Virus record (IMG/VR): IMGVR_UViG_3300029448_000091
Location: 1-44,768 of that record
Direction: 5' to 3' (one strand)
Length of the DNA: 44,768 nucleotides
Source: a virus
Below, one piece after another: positions 16,692 to 24,847 of this stretch; the first letter of the stretch is position 1; each line of letters opens with the position of its first letter. The notes under the pieces were generated by a model, which did not search any database, was not told the DNA's origin, and was given only the letters and a program-made list of their open reading frames with translations. A program made the translations under genes and the position numbers.

Positions 16692-18689
16692 ATGGCTCTT
16701 ACTACCATTAAGATTTTCCCTGGTGTCGATAAACAAGATACTAACGTAGGTGCTCAAGCACGTTGGGTTGATTCCGATAACGCTAGATTTAGATATGGTA
16801 CACCTGAAAAAGTAGGTGGATGGTCTTCACTATTAACTGAAACTATAGTAGGTGCAGCAAGAAAGTTATTTGCTTTTGTAGATTTAGAAGGAAATAGATA
16901 CACGGCTATTGGAACAGATAAATTTTTACTTATTTATTTTGAAGGTCAAATTTATGACATAACTCCTTGGAGAAGTGACGATTTTGGGGCTCAAATTACT
17001 TTTACATCTTCTACTTTAGCAACCGATAGTACGACAGCTAAGACATGTACGATAACTACGACAACTCCACATGGCCTAGAGATAGGTGATATTATTTATC
17101 TAGATAGTGTAACTCTTCCTGCTGGGACAGGCTTAACCAATGCTCAGTTTGAAGATAAACTTTTTCAAGTTTTATCTACTCCTTCTACAACTACTTTTAC
17201 AATTAACTCTTCTAATCAAGCAAGTGCAGTAGTAAGCACTGGCGGTAGTATGACTGTAATGCCGTATCAAAGAATAGGACCTGTTGAACAAACATATGGA
17301 TATGGATGGGGAATACCTCAATATGGCGGTACGGTGAGTTCAGGATCTCAAACAGGATGGGGAGTTGCAGCTGCAGCTTCGTCTGTTACTTTGGAACCTG
17401 GATTATGGTCATTTAGTAATTATGGACAGGTTTTAATTGCTACAGTTTTAAATGGAAAAACATTTACATGGGATACATCTATTGGATCCAGTACAGCATT
17501 CACAACACGTGCTTCAACAACTACTCCTAATTTTGTGACAGCTTTAGTATCTGGAACTAATTTAGGAAATCCTACAGCATCTAGAATGACTTTAATTTCA
17601 CCTACTACTAGACACGTTATCCATTGTGGCACTGAAACTACAATTGGTGATGACAGTAGTCAAGACGACATGTTTATTAGATTCTCAGATCAAGAAGGTT
17701 TAAATGAATATAAAGCAACTGCAGTTAATACTGCTGGTTCTCAACGTTTGCAAGATGGAACTAAAATTATGGGAGCCATTAAAGGTAAAGAAAATATTTT
17801 AATTTGGACAGACAATGCTTTGTATACCATGAAATTTGTAGGTTCTCCTTTTACATTTGGTTTTGAACAAGTAGGAACTAACTGTGGTTTAATTGGACAG
17901 AATGCATGTTGTGAGATTGATGGTGTTGCTTATTGGATGTCCAACAATGGTTTTTTTGCATTTGATGGTACGGTTAATTCATTGCCTTGTGCTGTAGAAG
18001 ATTATGTTTATGATGACTTTGATACTACTAAAGGTCAACAAGTTTGTGCTGGAATTAACAATCTATTTACAGAAGTTGTTTGGTATTATCCTACATCAGG
18101 ATCAAGTTTTAATAATAGATATGTAGTATTTAATTACGGAGAGTCTGGTAAATTACCTATGGGTAATTGGTATACTGGAGTTAATACAAATGCAATTAGA
18201 ACAACATGGTTAGATTCATTAGTATATCCTAAACCTTATGCAACAGCTTATAAAAGTTCTAATTCAGGAAGTTTTCCTGCGGTTATTGGAGAAACAGGAC
18301 TAGGTTCATCTACGTTATTTCAACATGAAACAGGGACCGATCAAATTAATGCCGATGGTACAACTACAACATTAACTTCATTTATTGAGTCTTATGACTT
18401 TGCATTACAACAAGAAGAACCCGAGGTATTTTTAGCAATGCGAAGATTTGTTCCTAATTTTAAAGCTTTAACCGGAAATGCTAAAATAACCATTTCTGTT
18501 AAAAATTTTCCTTCTCAAACTAAGACAGTTAGTACATTAAGTCCCTTTACAGTGGATGCAAATACTACTAAAAAGGACACACGAGCTAGAGGAAGATATG
18601 CAAGTATAAAAGTAGAAAACGCCGGCGCAGGAGAGTCTTGGAGATTTGGGCCTTTCCAAGTTGACGTTCAACCAGACGGGAGAAGATAA
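16692..18689 (+). CDS. P22 gp10-like tail nozzle protein
   Basis: A 665-residue protein whose opening (IKIFPGVDKQDTNVGAQARW, VDSDNARFRYGTPEKVGGW) and beta-propeller-like repeats match the phage nozzle / packaged-DNA stabilisation family that includes P22 gp10. Recognisable stretches include LWSFSNYGQVLIATVLNG, ENILIWTDNALYTMKF and IDGVAYWMSNNGFFAFDG. An inserted beta domain lies around 98-195 (PHGLEIGDIIYLDS). Proteins of this family close the short tail and hold the DNA in. It pairs functionally with the gp4-like adaptor at 1971; the long fibre block separates the two genes. Confidence 0.75.
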   Translation: MALTTIKIFPGVDKQDTNVGAQARWVDSDNARFRYGTPEKVGGWSSLLTETIVGAARKLFAFVDLEGNRYTAIGTDKFLLIYFEGQIYDITPWRSDDFGAQITFTSSTLATDSTTAKTCTITTTTPHGLEIGDIIYLDSVTLPAGTGLTNAQFEDKLFQVLSTPSTTTFTINSSNQASAVVSTGGSMTVMPYQRIGPVEQTYGYGWGIPQYGGTVSSGSQTGWGVAAAASSVTLEPGLWSFSNYGQVLIATVLNGKTFTWDTSIGSSTAFTTRASTTTPNFVTALVSGTNLGNPTASRMTLISPTTRHVIHCGTETTIGDDSSQDDMFIRFSDQEGLNEYKATAVNTAGSQRLQDGTKIMGAIKGKENILIWTDNALYTMKFVGSPFTFGFEQVGTNCGLIGQNACCEIDGVAYWMSNNGFFAFDGTVNSLPCAVEDYVYDDFDTTKGQQVCAGINNLFTEVVWYYPTSGSSFNNRYVVFNYGESGKLPMGNWYTGVNTNAIRTTWLDSLVYPKPYATAYKSSNSGSFPAVIGETGLGSSTLFQHETGTDQINADGTTTTLTSFIESYDFALQQEEPEVFLAMRRFVPNFKALTGNAKITISVKNFPSQTKTVSTLSPFTVDANTTKKDTRARGRYASIKVENAGAGESWRFGPFQVDVQPDGRR

Positions 18690-18871
18690 TGACAAAAAGA
18701 CTAAACATTGAAAAAGCAATTAAGAAACCAGGTGCGTTAAGAAAATCGCTTGGAATTAAAAAAGGTGAAAAGATTCCTTTAAGTAAATTAAATAAAGCAG
18801 CTAAAGCAAAAGGTAAATTGGGTCAACGAGCTCGTTTTGCTAAAACTTTAAGAAAAATAAATAAAGCCTAA
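18689..18871 (+). CDS. Small very basic conserved phage protein
   Basis: A 60-residue protein with about 20 Lys/Arg, containing KKPGALRKSLGIKKGEKIP and GKLGQRARFAKTLRK. This pattern recurs in many phages, usually near virion genes. Its charge suggests nucleic acid or capsid binding, but no role is established here. The ATG shares a base with the nozzle stop codon (TAATG) and its own stop overlaps the next ATG, so it belongs to one tight operon. Confidence 0.7.
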   Translation: MTKRLNIEKAIKKPGALRKSLGIKKGEKIPLSKLNKAAKAKGKLGQRARFAKTLRKINKA

Positions 18872-19038
18872 TGACAAAATTAGTAGTTAGATTACCAGAA
18901 CCTAAAAAAGAATACACTGAAGATAATCAAAGACAGATTAATAGAGCTTTAACTTCTGTTATAGAACAATTAAATTCTACGTTTTTAAAAGACATGAAGG
19001 AGGACCAAGAACGATTTACTTGGTTTGGATTAGGTTAA
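18871..19038 (+). CDS. Small conserved virion-region protein (55 aa)
   Basis: A 55-residue ORF beginning at ATG 18871, overlapping the previous stop, and ending at TAA 19036-19038, which overlaps the next ATG. The sequence is LPEPKKEYTEDNQRQINRAL, then a helix and an ERFTWFGLG end, a pattern I recall as a small marine phage protein next to tail genes. The perfect stop/start overlaps at both ends support it as real despite its size. Confidence 0.68.
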   Translation: MTKLVVRLPEPKKEYTEDNQRQINRALTSVIEQLNSTFLKDMKEDQERFTWFGLG

Positions 19039-19370
19039 TGGCTAATATATATAAAAATGATAAAGTAAGTTTAACTAATACTGACAATACAACTTTGTAT
19101 ACAGTACCATCAAACTCAAGAGCTATTGTAAAATCTTTATTAGTTGTAGAAGATAATGGTGGTGCAGCAGTTGTTAAAACAACATTAACTAATGAAGCAG
19201 GTACAGCATTTGTAATAGACAATGATATTAATTTAAGTGCTAATCAAAAGGAACAAGTTTTAAGTGAACCTTTAATTATGCAAGAAAGTGAAATATTAAA
19301 GGTACAAGCAACTAGTGGTAATGTAGATGTTATTGCATCTATACTAGAAATCAACAGAGAGGATAAATAA
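19038..19370 (+). CDS. Small beta-rich virion-region protein
   Basis: I start at ATG 19038, which overlaps the previous stop, and not at the upstream TTG 19020. The 110-residue protein is a beta sandwich by pattern (KVSLTNTDNTTLYTVPSNSR, then SLLVVEDNGGAAVVKTTLTN, IMQESEILKVQATSGNVDVI). It resembles the product of the gene at 5175 in its strand order. Likely a small structural protein. Confidence 0.6.
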   Translation: MANIYKNDKVSLTNTDNTTLYTVPSNSRAIVKSLLVVEDNGGAAVVKTTLTNEAGTAFVIDNDINLSANQKEQVLSEPLIMQESEILKVQATSGNVDVIASILEINREDK

Positions 19371-19615
19371 TGTCGTTTATAGAACAAGAAATGAAAATAA
19401 TACAAGAGGAAGTAAATGGTCAAAAAGTACCATTTGTTAGACCTGAAGTAGTAGTTACCTTAAAACATAAGCTAACAGGCAAAGAATATGGATCTGATGC
19501 TGAAGCTGAAGCCGATATTAAGGACCCTAATACGGAGACTCAGTCACACCACATTGAGCGAAGTGTGAGAATAAATGTTAAACTTCCTCCTTTAGGAACA
19601 TCAACTAACTTGTAA
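19370..19615 (+). CDS. Small acidic protein, function unknown
   Basis: An 81-residue protein opening SFIEQEMKIIQEEVNGQKVP and continuing with VTLKHKLTGKEYGSDAEAEA and HHIERSVRINVKLPPLG. The ATG overlaps the preceding stop. The 'L-T-G-K-x-Y-x-S-D-x-E-A-x-A' segment is common in small marine phage proteins encoded just before the ejection-protein genes. The 72-nt gap after it holds no clear gene or terminator, only a weak CAGG/CCTG hairpin. Confidence 0.6.
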   Translation: MSFIEQEMKIIQEEVNGQKVPFVRPEVVVTLKHKLTGKEYGSDAEAEADIKDPNTETQSHHIERSVRINVKLPPLGTSTNL

Positions 19616-19687
19616 TAGGAGAAAAAGTAGTATAAATTATATGATCCAGGATAACATACCTGCCTATATTTTAATTACATAACAAAT

Positions 19688-22342
19688 ATGCCAATAACAC
19701 GAGCGCAAATGAACAGACAATTATATGCAGGGGGTGGAATTATGACAGTTGCCCCAAGAGAAAAATTTGGACTAGGAAGTAGTCTTAAAAAATTTGTCAG
19801 AAAAATTATACCTAATGAAATTTCAAAAGTAGCTACAGTTGCAGCTCCGTTTGTAGCTCCATTTAATCCATTACTTGCTGCAGGAATGGCTGGTATTGGT
19901 GGTTTTGATCAACACGGAAGTATAAGTAAAGGTTTAAAATCTGGATTAATGACATACGGCGGTGGTCAAGCTGCTAGGTATCTGGGTGGTGCTGGATTTC
20001 AAGAAGGTATAAATCCTTTTTCTGGTTTTGATGGGGGCGTAGGAAGTTTATTTAGTTCCCCTATTGGTACAGATACAGGACTTAAACTAGGTCAATACAA
20101 AATGTTTGGTGGTTCACCAGAACTTAATACAGTAACAGGAGTAGATGCCTCTCCAATTCAAATGGCAAAAGATGCAAAAGCAGTTAATGTTAATGATGCT
20201 CTTTTAAAAAGCTCAGATTATATGGGTGGCACAACAAGCAGTGATTTAATAAATAAAGCAGTAAGCGGCAATATATCTAACACAGGATCTCTTGTTAATA
20301 GAAAAGTTGTAGAACAAAGTTTCTTTGAAACATTGAAATCTGGTAACATGGCCAATATAGGTCAGGCTACTATGGATCTAGGTGGTAAAGCACTTAAAGC
20401 AATATTTACTAATCCTATTACAAATGCAGCAGGAGAAGTAACAGGAACTACATTAGACAAAACTGCAATTCTTGCAGCACTTGTGGCCGTTCCAAGTTAC
20501 TTGGAAGCAAAAGCTTTAGCTGATGAAGCAGGGCTCACGGACGAAGAATTTAATGAAGATTTATACAATGCAGAAAAAGCTTCTTACATGTCTAAATATC
20601 AAGAAGCACTACCTTATGAAAGTTTTGGTTTAAAAGATGGTGGAAGAATTAAGTATTCAGCAGGTAGTAATCCTAGAGTTACTCAACTATTAGAAATAAA
20701 AAGAGCATTAAAAGAAAAAGGTGAGGACACTTCTGATATTGATGCCGAGATATTTCAAATAACAGGGAGAGTATTAGAAGCATTTGGTACTGATAAAAAT
20801 AATAGAGAAGGTATTGAAACCATTGATATTGGTATGGAAATGGAAGAAAAACCTGAAAATGATAAATTAGCTTTAGGTATGGACACCATTAGAGACTACG
20901 CTTTAGGAATGAATGATGGACAAGGTCCAATTACTAGAAAAGACTATATAGATATTTATATATTCATGGGGCATGACACAGGTACGGCAACCTCTTTAGG
21001 AACCAATGCCTATAAAGAAGGTGTTAGTAATGTAGAAGGTTTAAAAGATGGTGGAAGAATTAAAAGAAAATTTGGTTCTCCTGAAAAGGGAGAAGGTATT
21101 GAAACCATTGATATTGAAATGGAAAAAGAAGAAGTACCTGAAAACGAATTAATGGCAGGTATTACATTTAGCTCTGCAGAAAAATCTTATTTGTTTAGAA
21201 GACTAGCTGGTAATCAAGGATCAGACAGATCCTACACAATGCCTAAATTGTATAGAATTTTAAACAATCCAGGATCATATCCTGATGATGCAGCTATATT
21301 AAAAGAAATTGCTATTATGGGCCTTAACAAAAAAGATGGCGGCAGAATAGGATTTGAAAGTGGATATAGTCCAGGAGTAGTATCAGCAGCTTTGAAAGAA
21401 TACAATAGTGTTTATGGAACAGATAGTTCCGGAGAAGAAATTCTTGTAAAAGATTTATATAGTGGAGGCTTTGAAGAATTTTTAGAAATATATACTGGAG
21501 CTGCCTATGACAAAAAAGCTAACGGTGGCAGAATAGGATTTGAAAGTGGTACTTCATGGATTACTAAAAAATCTGATTCAACAGGAATAGAAGATTTAAT
21601 GATAGATGGAGAAAACGATCTTACAGAATGGATTAAGAGAAAAACAATTATAGAAGAAGAACCTGCTTCTAATTGGATTCAGAAAAAAATAAAAACAGTT
21701 GAAGATTCAGACAAAGAACCTACTTCCTGGATTAAGAAAAAAGAACCTGCTTCTAATTGGATTCAGAAAAAAATAAAAGAAGAACCTACTGGGTGGATTA
21801 AGAAAAAAGAAGAACCTGAGACATGGATTACTAAAAAATCACAACACAACAAATTAATAGAAAAATTAGATTCTTTCTATCAAGACAGTGAAGCTAGCGG
21901 TGGAAGATTGTTTCAAGACCTACAAACTACACATGGAATTTTATTAAGAGACTTACAAAATGGAACTAATAAAAGCGGTTTAAATACCGATAAAATTAAA
22001 GCAGAAGATCCTGTTGAAATGACAGCCACAATCTTACTAGGCACATTTTCTACTGGTGGTAAATCTATTGAAGAAAAAGCAAAAGGTGGTATCATGGGGA
22101 TGGAAGTTCCTGTAAGAAAAAACCAGGGCGGTGTCAGTGAACTAGACTACAGAAATACCGGCGGCTTTGTACCAGTTGGCGTTAAAGAGAGAGCTGATGA
22201 TGTTCCTGCAATGTTAAGCAAAAACGAATTTGTATTTACTGCAGATGCAGTAAGAAATGCTGGTAATGGCAATATTAATAAAGGTGCACAAAAAATGTAT
22301 AACATGATGAAAAATTTAGAAAACGGAGGAACACTAGCATAA
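19688..22342 (+). CDS. Large internal/ejection-type virion protein with GGRI motifs
   Basis: An 884-residue protein. Residues 1-300 are Gly/Ala-rich, with a hydrophobic segment (VATVAAPFVAPFNPLLAAGM) followed by a Gly-rich region that could insert into a membrane. The motif KDGGRI or NGGRI occurs at about residues 317, 454, 550 and 612 (the last two as GGRIGFESG). Residues about 622-720 hold seven WI-x-(K/R)-K units. The C-terminus carries a conserved stretch (ERADDVPAMLSKNEFVFTAD, then AVRNAGNGNINKGAQKMYNM) that I recall from marine phages. Position between tail and replication genes suggests a protein carried in the head and ejected. Function unproved. Confidence 0.55.
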   Translation: MPITRAQMNRQLYAGGGIMTVAPREKFGLGSSLKKFVRKIIPNEISKVATVAAPFVAPFNPLLAAGMAGIGGFDQHGSISKGLKSGLMTYGGGQAARYLGGAGFQEGINPFSGFDGGVGSLFSSPIGTDTGLKLGQYKMFGGSPELNTVTGVDASPIQMAKDAKAVNVNDALLKSSDYMGGTTSSDLINKAVSGNISNTGSLVNRKVVEQSFFETLKSGNMANIGQATMDLGGKALKAIFTNPITNAAGEVTGTTLDKTAILAALVAVPSYLEAKALADEAGLTDEEFNEDLYNAEKASYMSKYQEALPYESFGLKDGGRIKYSAGSNPRVTQLLEIKRALKEKGEDTSDIDAEIFQITGRVLEAFGTDKNNREGIETIDIGMEMEEKPENDKLALGMDTIRDYALGMNDGQGPITRKDYIDIYIFMGHDTGTATSLGTNAYKEGVSNVEGLKDGGRIKRKFGSPEKGEGIETIDIEMEKEEVPENELMAGITFSSAEKSYLFRRLAGNQGSDRSYTMPKLYRILNNPGSYPDDAAILKEIAIMGLNKKDGGRIGFESGYSPGVVSAALKEYNSVYGTDSSGEEILVKDLYSGGFEEFLEIYTGAAYDKKANGGRIGFESGTSWITKKSDSTGIEDLMIDGENDLTEWIKRKTIIEEEPASNWIQKKIKTVEDSDKEPTSWIKKKEPASNWIQKKIKEEPTGWIKKKEEPETWITKKSQHNKLIEKLDSFYQDSEASGGRLFQDLQTTHGILLRDLQNGTNKSGLNTDKIKAEDPVEMTATILLGTFSTGGKSIEEKAKGGIMGMEVPVRKNQGGVSELDYRNTGGFVPVGVKERADDVPAMLSKNEFVFTADAVRNAGNGNINKGAQKMYNMMKNLENGGTLA
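21657..21778 (+). repeat. 38-nt perfect direct repeat within WI-x-KK region
   Basis: The 38 bases at 21657-21694 recur exactly at 21741-21778, offset by 84 nt (28 codons), and encode the unit EPASNWIQKKIK twice. Related but degenerate units lie on both sides, so the tract looks like it grew by slippage or unequal recombination. Confidence 0.85.
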
Positions 22343-23211
22343 TGGCAACTAACACTACAATCAATAGACCCGCTCCCTATTTAGAAGCAGCAGGAGAAAC
22401 ACTATTAGATCTAACTACCAAACTTACAGGAAAAGAAGTTGATACTTCCAAATTTGCACCAACAGTTGCAGGTCAAAATGTATTAACACAACAAGCACAA
22501 CAACAAGCAGCAACACAAGCGGGACTTGGTACTTTAACTTTTGGATCAGAAGGTCAAGTTAGTGGTGTAGGTGCAGGTACAGGTGTTGCAGGTTATCAAC
22601 CTTTTTTAGATCAAGCAGCAGCATATTCAGGACCACAAGGTTATCAAGGTTTTATGTCACCTTACCAACAAGACATTATAGATACTTCATTAGCAGAATT
22701 CGATAAACAAAAAGCAATACAACAAAATCAAATAGCTCAAAATGCAATTACAGCTGGAGCTTTTGGTGGAGCTAGACAAGGTGTACAAGAAGCAGAATTT
22801 GGAGCCCAGACTTTACAAGACAGAGCTTTATTACAAGCACAGATGTTAGGACAAGGATATGCACAAGCTAATCAATTAGCAAATCAAGGTTTTGAACAAC
22901 AAAAAGGTTTAGCATCATTACAACCATCACTAGCACAAGCTAACATACAAGCACTAGGTGGAGCAGGTACTAGCGATCTTGGATATCAACAAGCACTATT
23001 AGATGCGTCTGCACAAGGTAATCAATTAAAAGCATACGAACCATATAACAGATTACAATTCTTAAGTTCTATAACTGGTGGATTATTGTCAGGGCAACCT
23101 CAAGCTTATATGACAACATCCCCTGCAACAGGAGGAACAGCCGGACCATTAAGCACGGCACTCGGAACAGCAGCTAGTGTATATGGTTTAGGAAGTTTAT
23201 TTGGAAAATAA
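22342..23211 (+). CDS. Ala/Gln-rich internal virion protein
   Basis: A 289-residue protein rich in Ala, Gln and Gly. The core PYQQDIIDTSLAEFDKQKAI, followed by QNAITAGAFGGARQGVQEAEF and LQDRALLQAQMLGQGYAQAN, matches a helical family I recall in podophage internal/core proteins. The long Gln/Ala helices suit a core or ejectosome component. The ATG overlaps the previous stop, and the next gene also starts on its stop codon, showing one operon of internal proteins. Confidence 0.55.
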   Translation: MATNTTINRPAPYLEAAGETLLDLTTKLTGKEVDTSKFAPTVAGQNVLTQQAQQQAATQAGLGTLTFGSEGQVSGVGAGTGVAGYQPFLDQAAAYSGPQGYQGFMSPYQQDIIDTSLAEFDKQKAIQQNQIAQNAITAGAFGGARQGVQEAEFGAQTLQDRALLQAQMLGQGYAQANQLANQGFEQQKGLASLQPSLAQANIQALGGAGTSDLGYQQALLDASAQGNQLKAYEPYNRLQFLSSITGGLLSGQPQAYMTTSPATGGTAGPLSTALGTAASVYGLGSLFGK

Positions 23212-24839
23212 TGTATAACGTATTTAAAAGACCCATGTTTAGAAAAGGTGGCAGTTCTAAAGGAACTGGTATCATGTCCCATGTAGAACCTAGAGTCCAC
23301 GCTAACCAAGGTTTTTTTGGTAACAGCAAAATGTACAATTTTCCTTCTATACCTAATGATTTTTCAGGAGCCAGCGCCGCTATGGGAATGGGTGATGGCA
23401 GAGTTCCAATGATGAAAAGTTTCCCAATGGATGCAGCAGCTATGGGGGCAGATGTTAATTTTAAACCCGAAGGTCTTAGCGCTCCTCCTAAGTTTGATGT
23501 AAATGAAGAAATTAATACAACCGATGAGTATATAACAATAAACCATCCAAGGTTTGGAATTAAAAGAGTTAAAAACCCAAATTATAAAGTTCCTGGGGAA
23601 TATAAAGAAGTTACTGTAAGAGGACAAAAATCCAAAAGATTTGTTCCATATGATAAAGAAACTATTGAAGCAATGAAAGTTTCTGAAACAGGAGACAACT
23701 ATAAAGCAGAACGAGACATGCAAAATATAATATCCGAGTCAGAAAAAAATTTTGCTGCAGATAAAGCCAATAAAGAATTAATAGAATCAAAACAAAAAAT
23801 TGAAGTAGGTGATAATGACGGCAAACTTACTTTAGATATTATGGAAGAAGTTGAAGGGGAAAAGAAAATTTTAAATAAATTATTAAAAAATGATAAATTT
23901 ACTAGAGGGGAGAATGCGTTAATTATAGCCCAAGCTTTAAATACGCCTGGAGGCCTTAACGACAAAATTGCTGCTGCAACTGCAGCTGCATTACCGGTTG
24001 CAGTTAGAAGAAATAAAGAAGACAAAGCAGTTACTTTAGCAGCATACAAATATGCTAAAGATAAAGAAAAAACTTTAGAGGCAGCAAGAATAAAAGCTAA
24101 TACTCCTACCTCTACTCAAAAAAATACAAATACGCTTATAGACAATTTATATAAATCCCACCAAAAAGAAGAAGGTAAAAATGCTATGACCAAAGAAGAT
24201 TTTACTATTGAGTGGTATAAAGAAAACACTAAACCCGGCACTACTAAAGATATGAATCTTCGTGCTTTGGATGGTGCTAATAAAGCTATTACTAACGCTA
24301 TTGTAGAGATTCAAGAAGCAAAAGTAGCTTTTGAAACCGAAAAAGCCCAAAAGAAACCTAAAGAAAATTTATTAAAAACTTATGAAAAAAATTACAAAGA
24401 CGCTTTAGCCGCTATAGAAATGTGGAAAGCTAATCCTGAATGGGAAAACTCTCCATATAATAAAATGCTTATAAGTGTTATAGGCCAACAAGTTAAAGAT
24501 GGTGGAAGAATAGGGTATGCGTTAGGTAGTGAACCAACTACAATGTCAGAAAATTTTACTGCAATAGGAACAACTCCTGCGGGAATAGAAGAAGTTAGTG
24601 CTACTGAAGTTGATACTACAGGTGGTGTAACTACAGAAAAACCTGTAATTAAATTAGATTATGCTACTTTAAGAAAAAGATTACCCCCTGAAATAAACGA
24701 TCAAGTAGTCGCATTACTTGCAAGTAGTGAAAAGGCATTACAAGACTTTGCTTATATTACCACTCAAGCAGATGTAGATAGATTTAATGTAACGTATGGG
24801 GTTAATTTAGTTATACCTCCTCAAACACAAACAGCTTAG
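23211..24839 (+). CDS. Internal virion protein candidate, helical, with GGRIGY motif
   Basis: A 542-residue protein with an N-terminal Lys/Gly start (YNVFKRPMFRKGGSSKGTGI) followed by about 130 disordered residues. A long charged helical region (about 150-410) contains many Lys/Glu pairs. KDGGRIGY occurs at about 429, and the C-terminal 60 residues are compact (LRKRLPPEINDQVVALLASS). The charged coiled region and shared motif link it to 19688 and 29416. Role probably internal or ejected; not proved. Confidence 0.5.
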   Translation: MYNVFKRPMFRKGGSSKGTGIMSHVEPRVHANQGFFGNSKMYNFPSIPNDFSGASAAMGMGDGRVPMMKSFPMDAAAMGADVNFKPEGLSAPPKFDVNEEINTTDEYITINHPRFGIKRVKNPNYKVPGEYKEVTVRGQKSKRFVPYDKETIEAMKVSETGDNYKAERDMQNIISESEKNFAADKANKELIESKQKIEVGDNDGKLTLDIMEEVEGEKKILNKLLKNDKFTRGENALIIAQALNTPGGLNDKIAAATAAALPVAVRRNKEDKAVTLAAYKYAKDKEKTLEAARIKANTPTSTQKNTNTLIDNLYKSHQKEEGKNAMTKEDFTIEWYKENTKPGTTKDMNLRALDGANKAITNAIVEIQEAKVAFETEKAQKKPKENLLKTYEKNYKDALAAIEMWKANPEWENSPYNKMLISVIGQQVKDGGRIGYALGSEPTTMSENFTAIGTTPAGIEEVSATEVDTTGGVTTEKPVIKLDYATLRKRLPPEINDQVVALLASSEKALQDFAYITTQADVDRFNVTYGVNLVIPPQTQTA

Positions 24840-24847
24840 GAGGCTCT

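Noticed and set aside
19616-19687. Small ORF or terminator in the gap before the 884-aa gene
   Set aside because: The only ORF from ATG 19641 is 13 codons and the CAGG/CCTG hairpin has 4 bp without a clear T tract; nothing is supported here.
23364-24049. Long minus-strand ORFs opposite the 542-aa gene (Phe/Ser-rich, membrane-like)
   Set aside because: Their hydrophobic content is what the complement of a Lys/Glu-rich A-rich gene always gives; no upstream signals on that strand.
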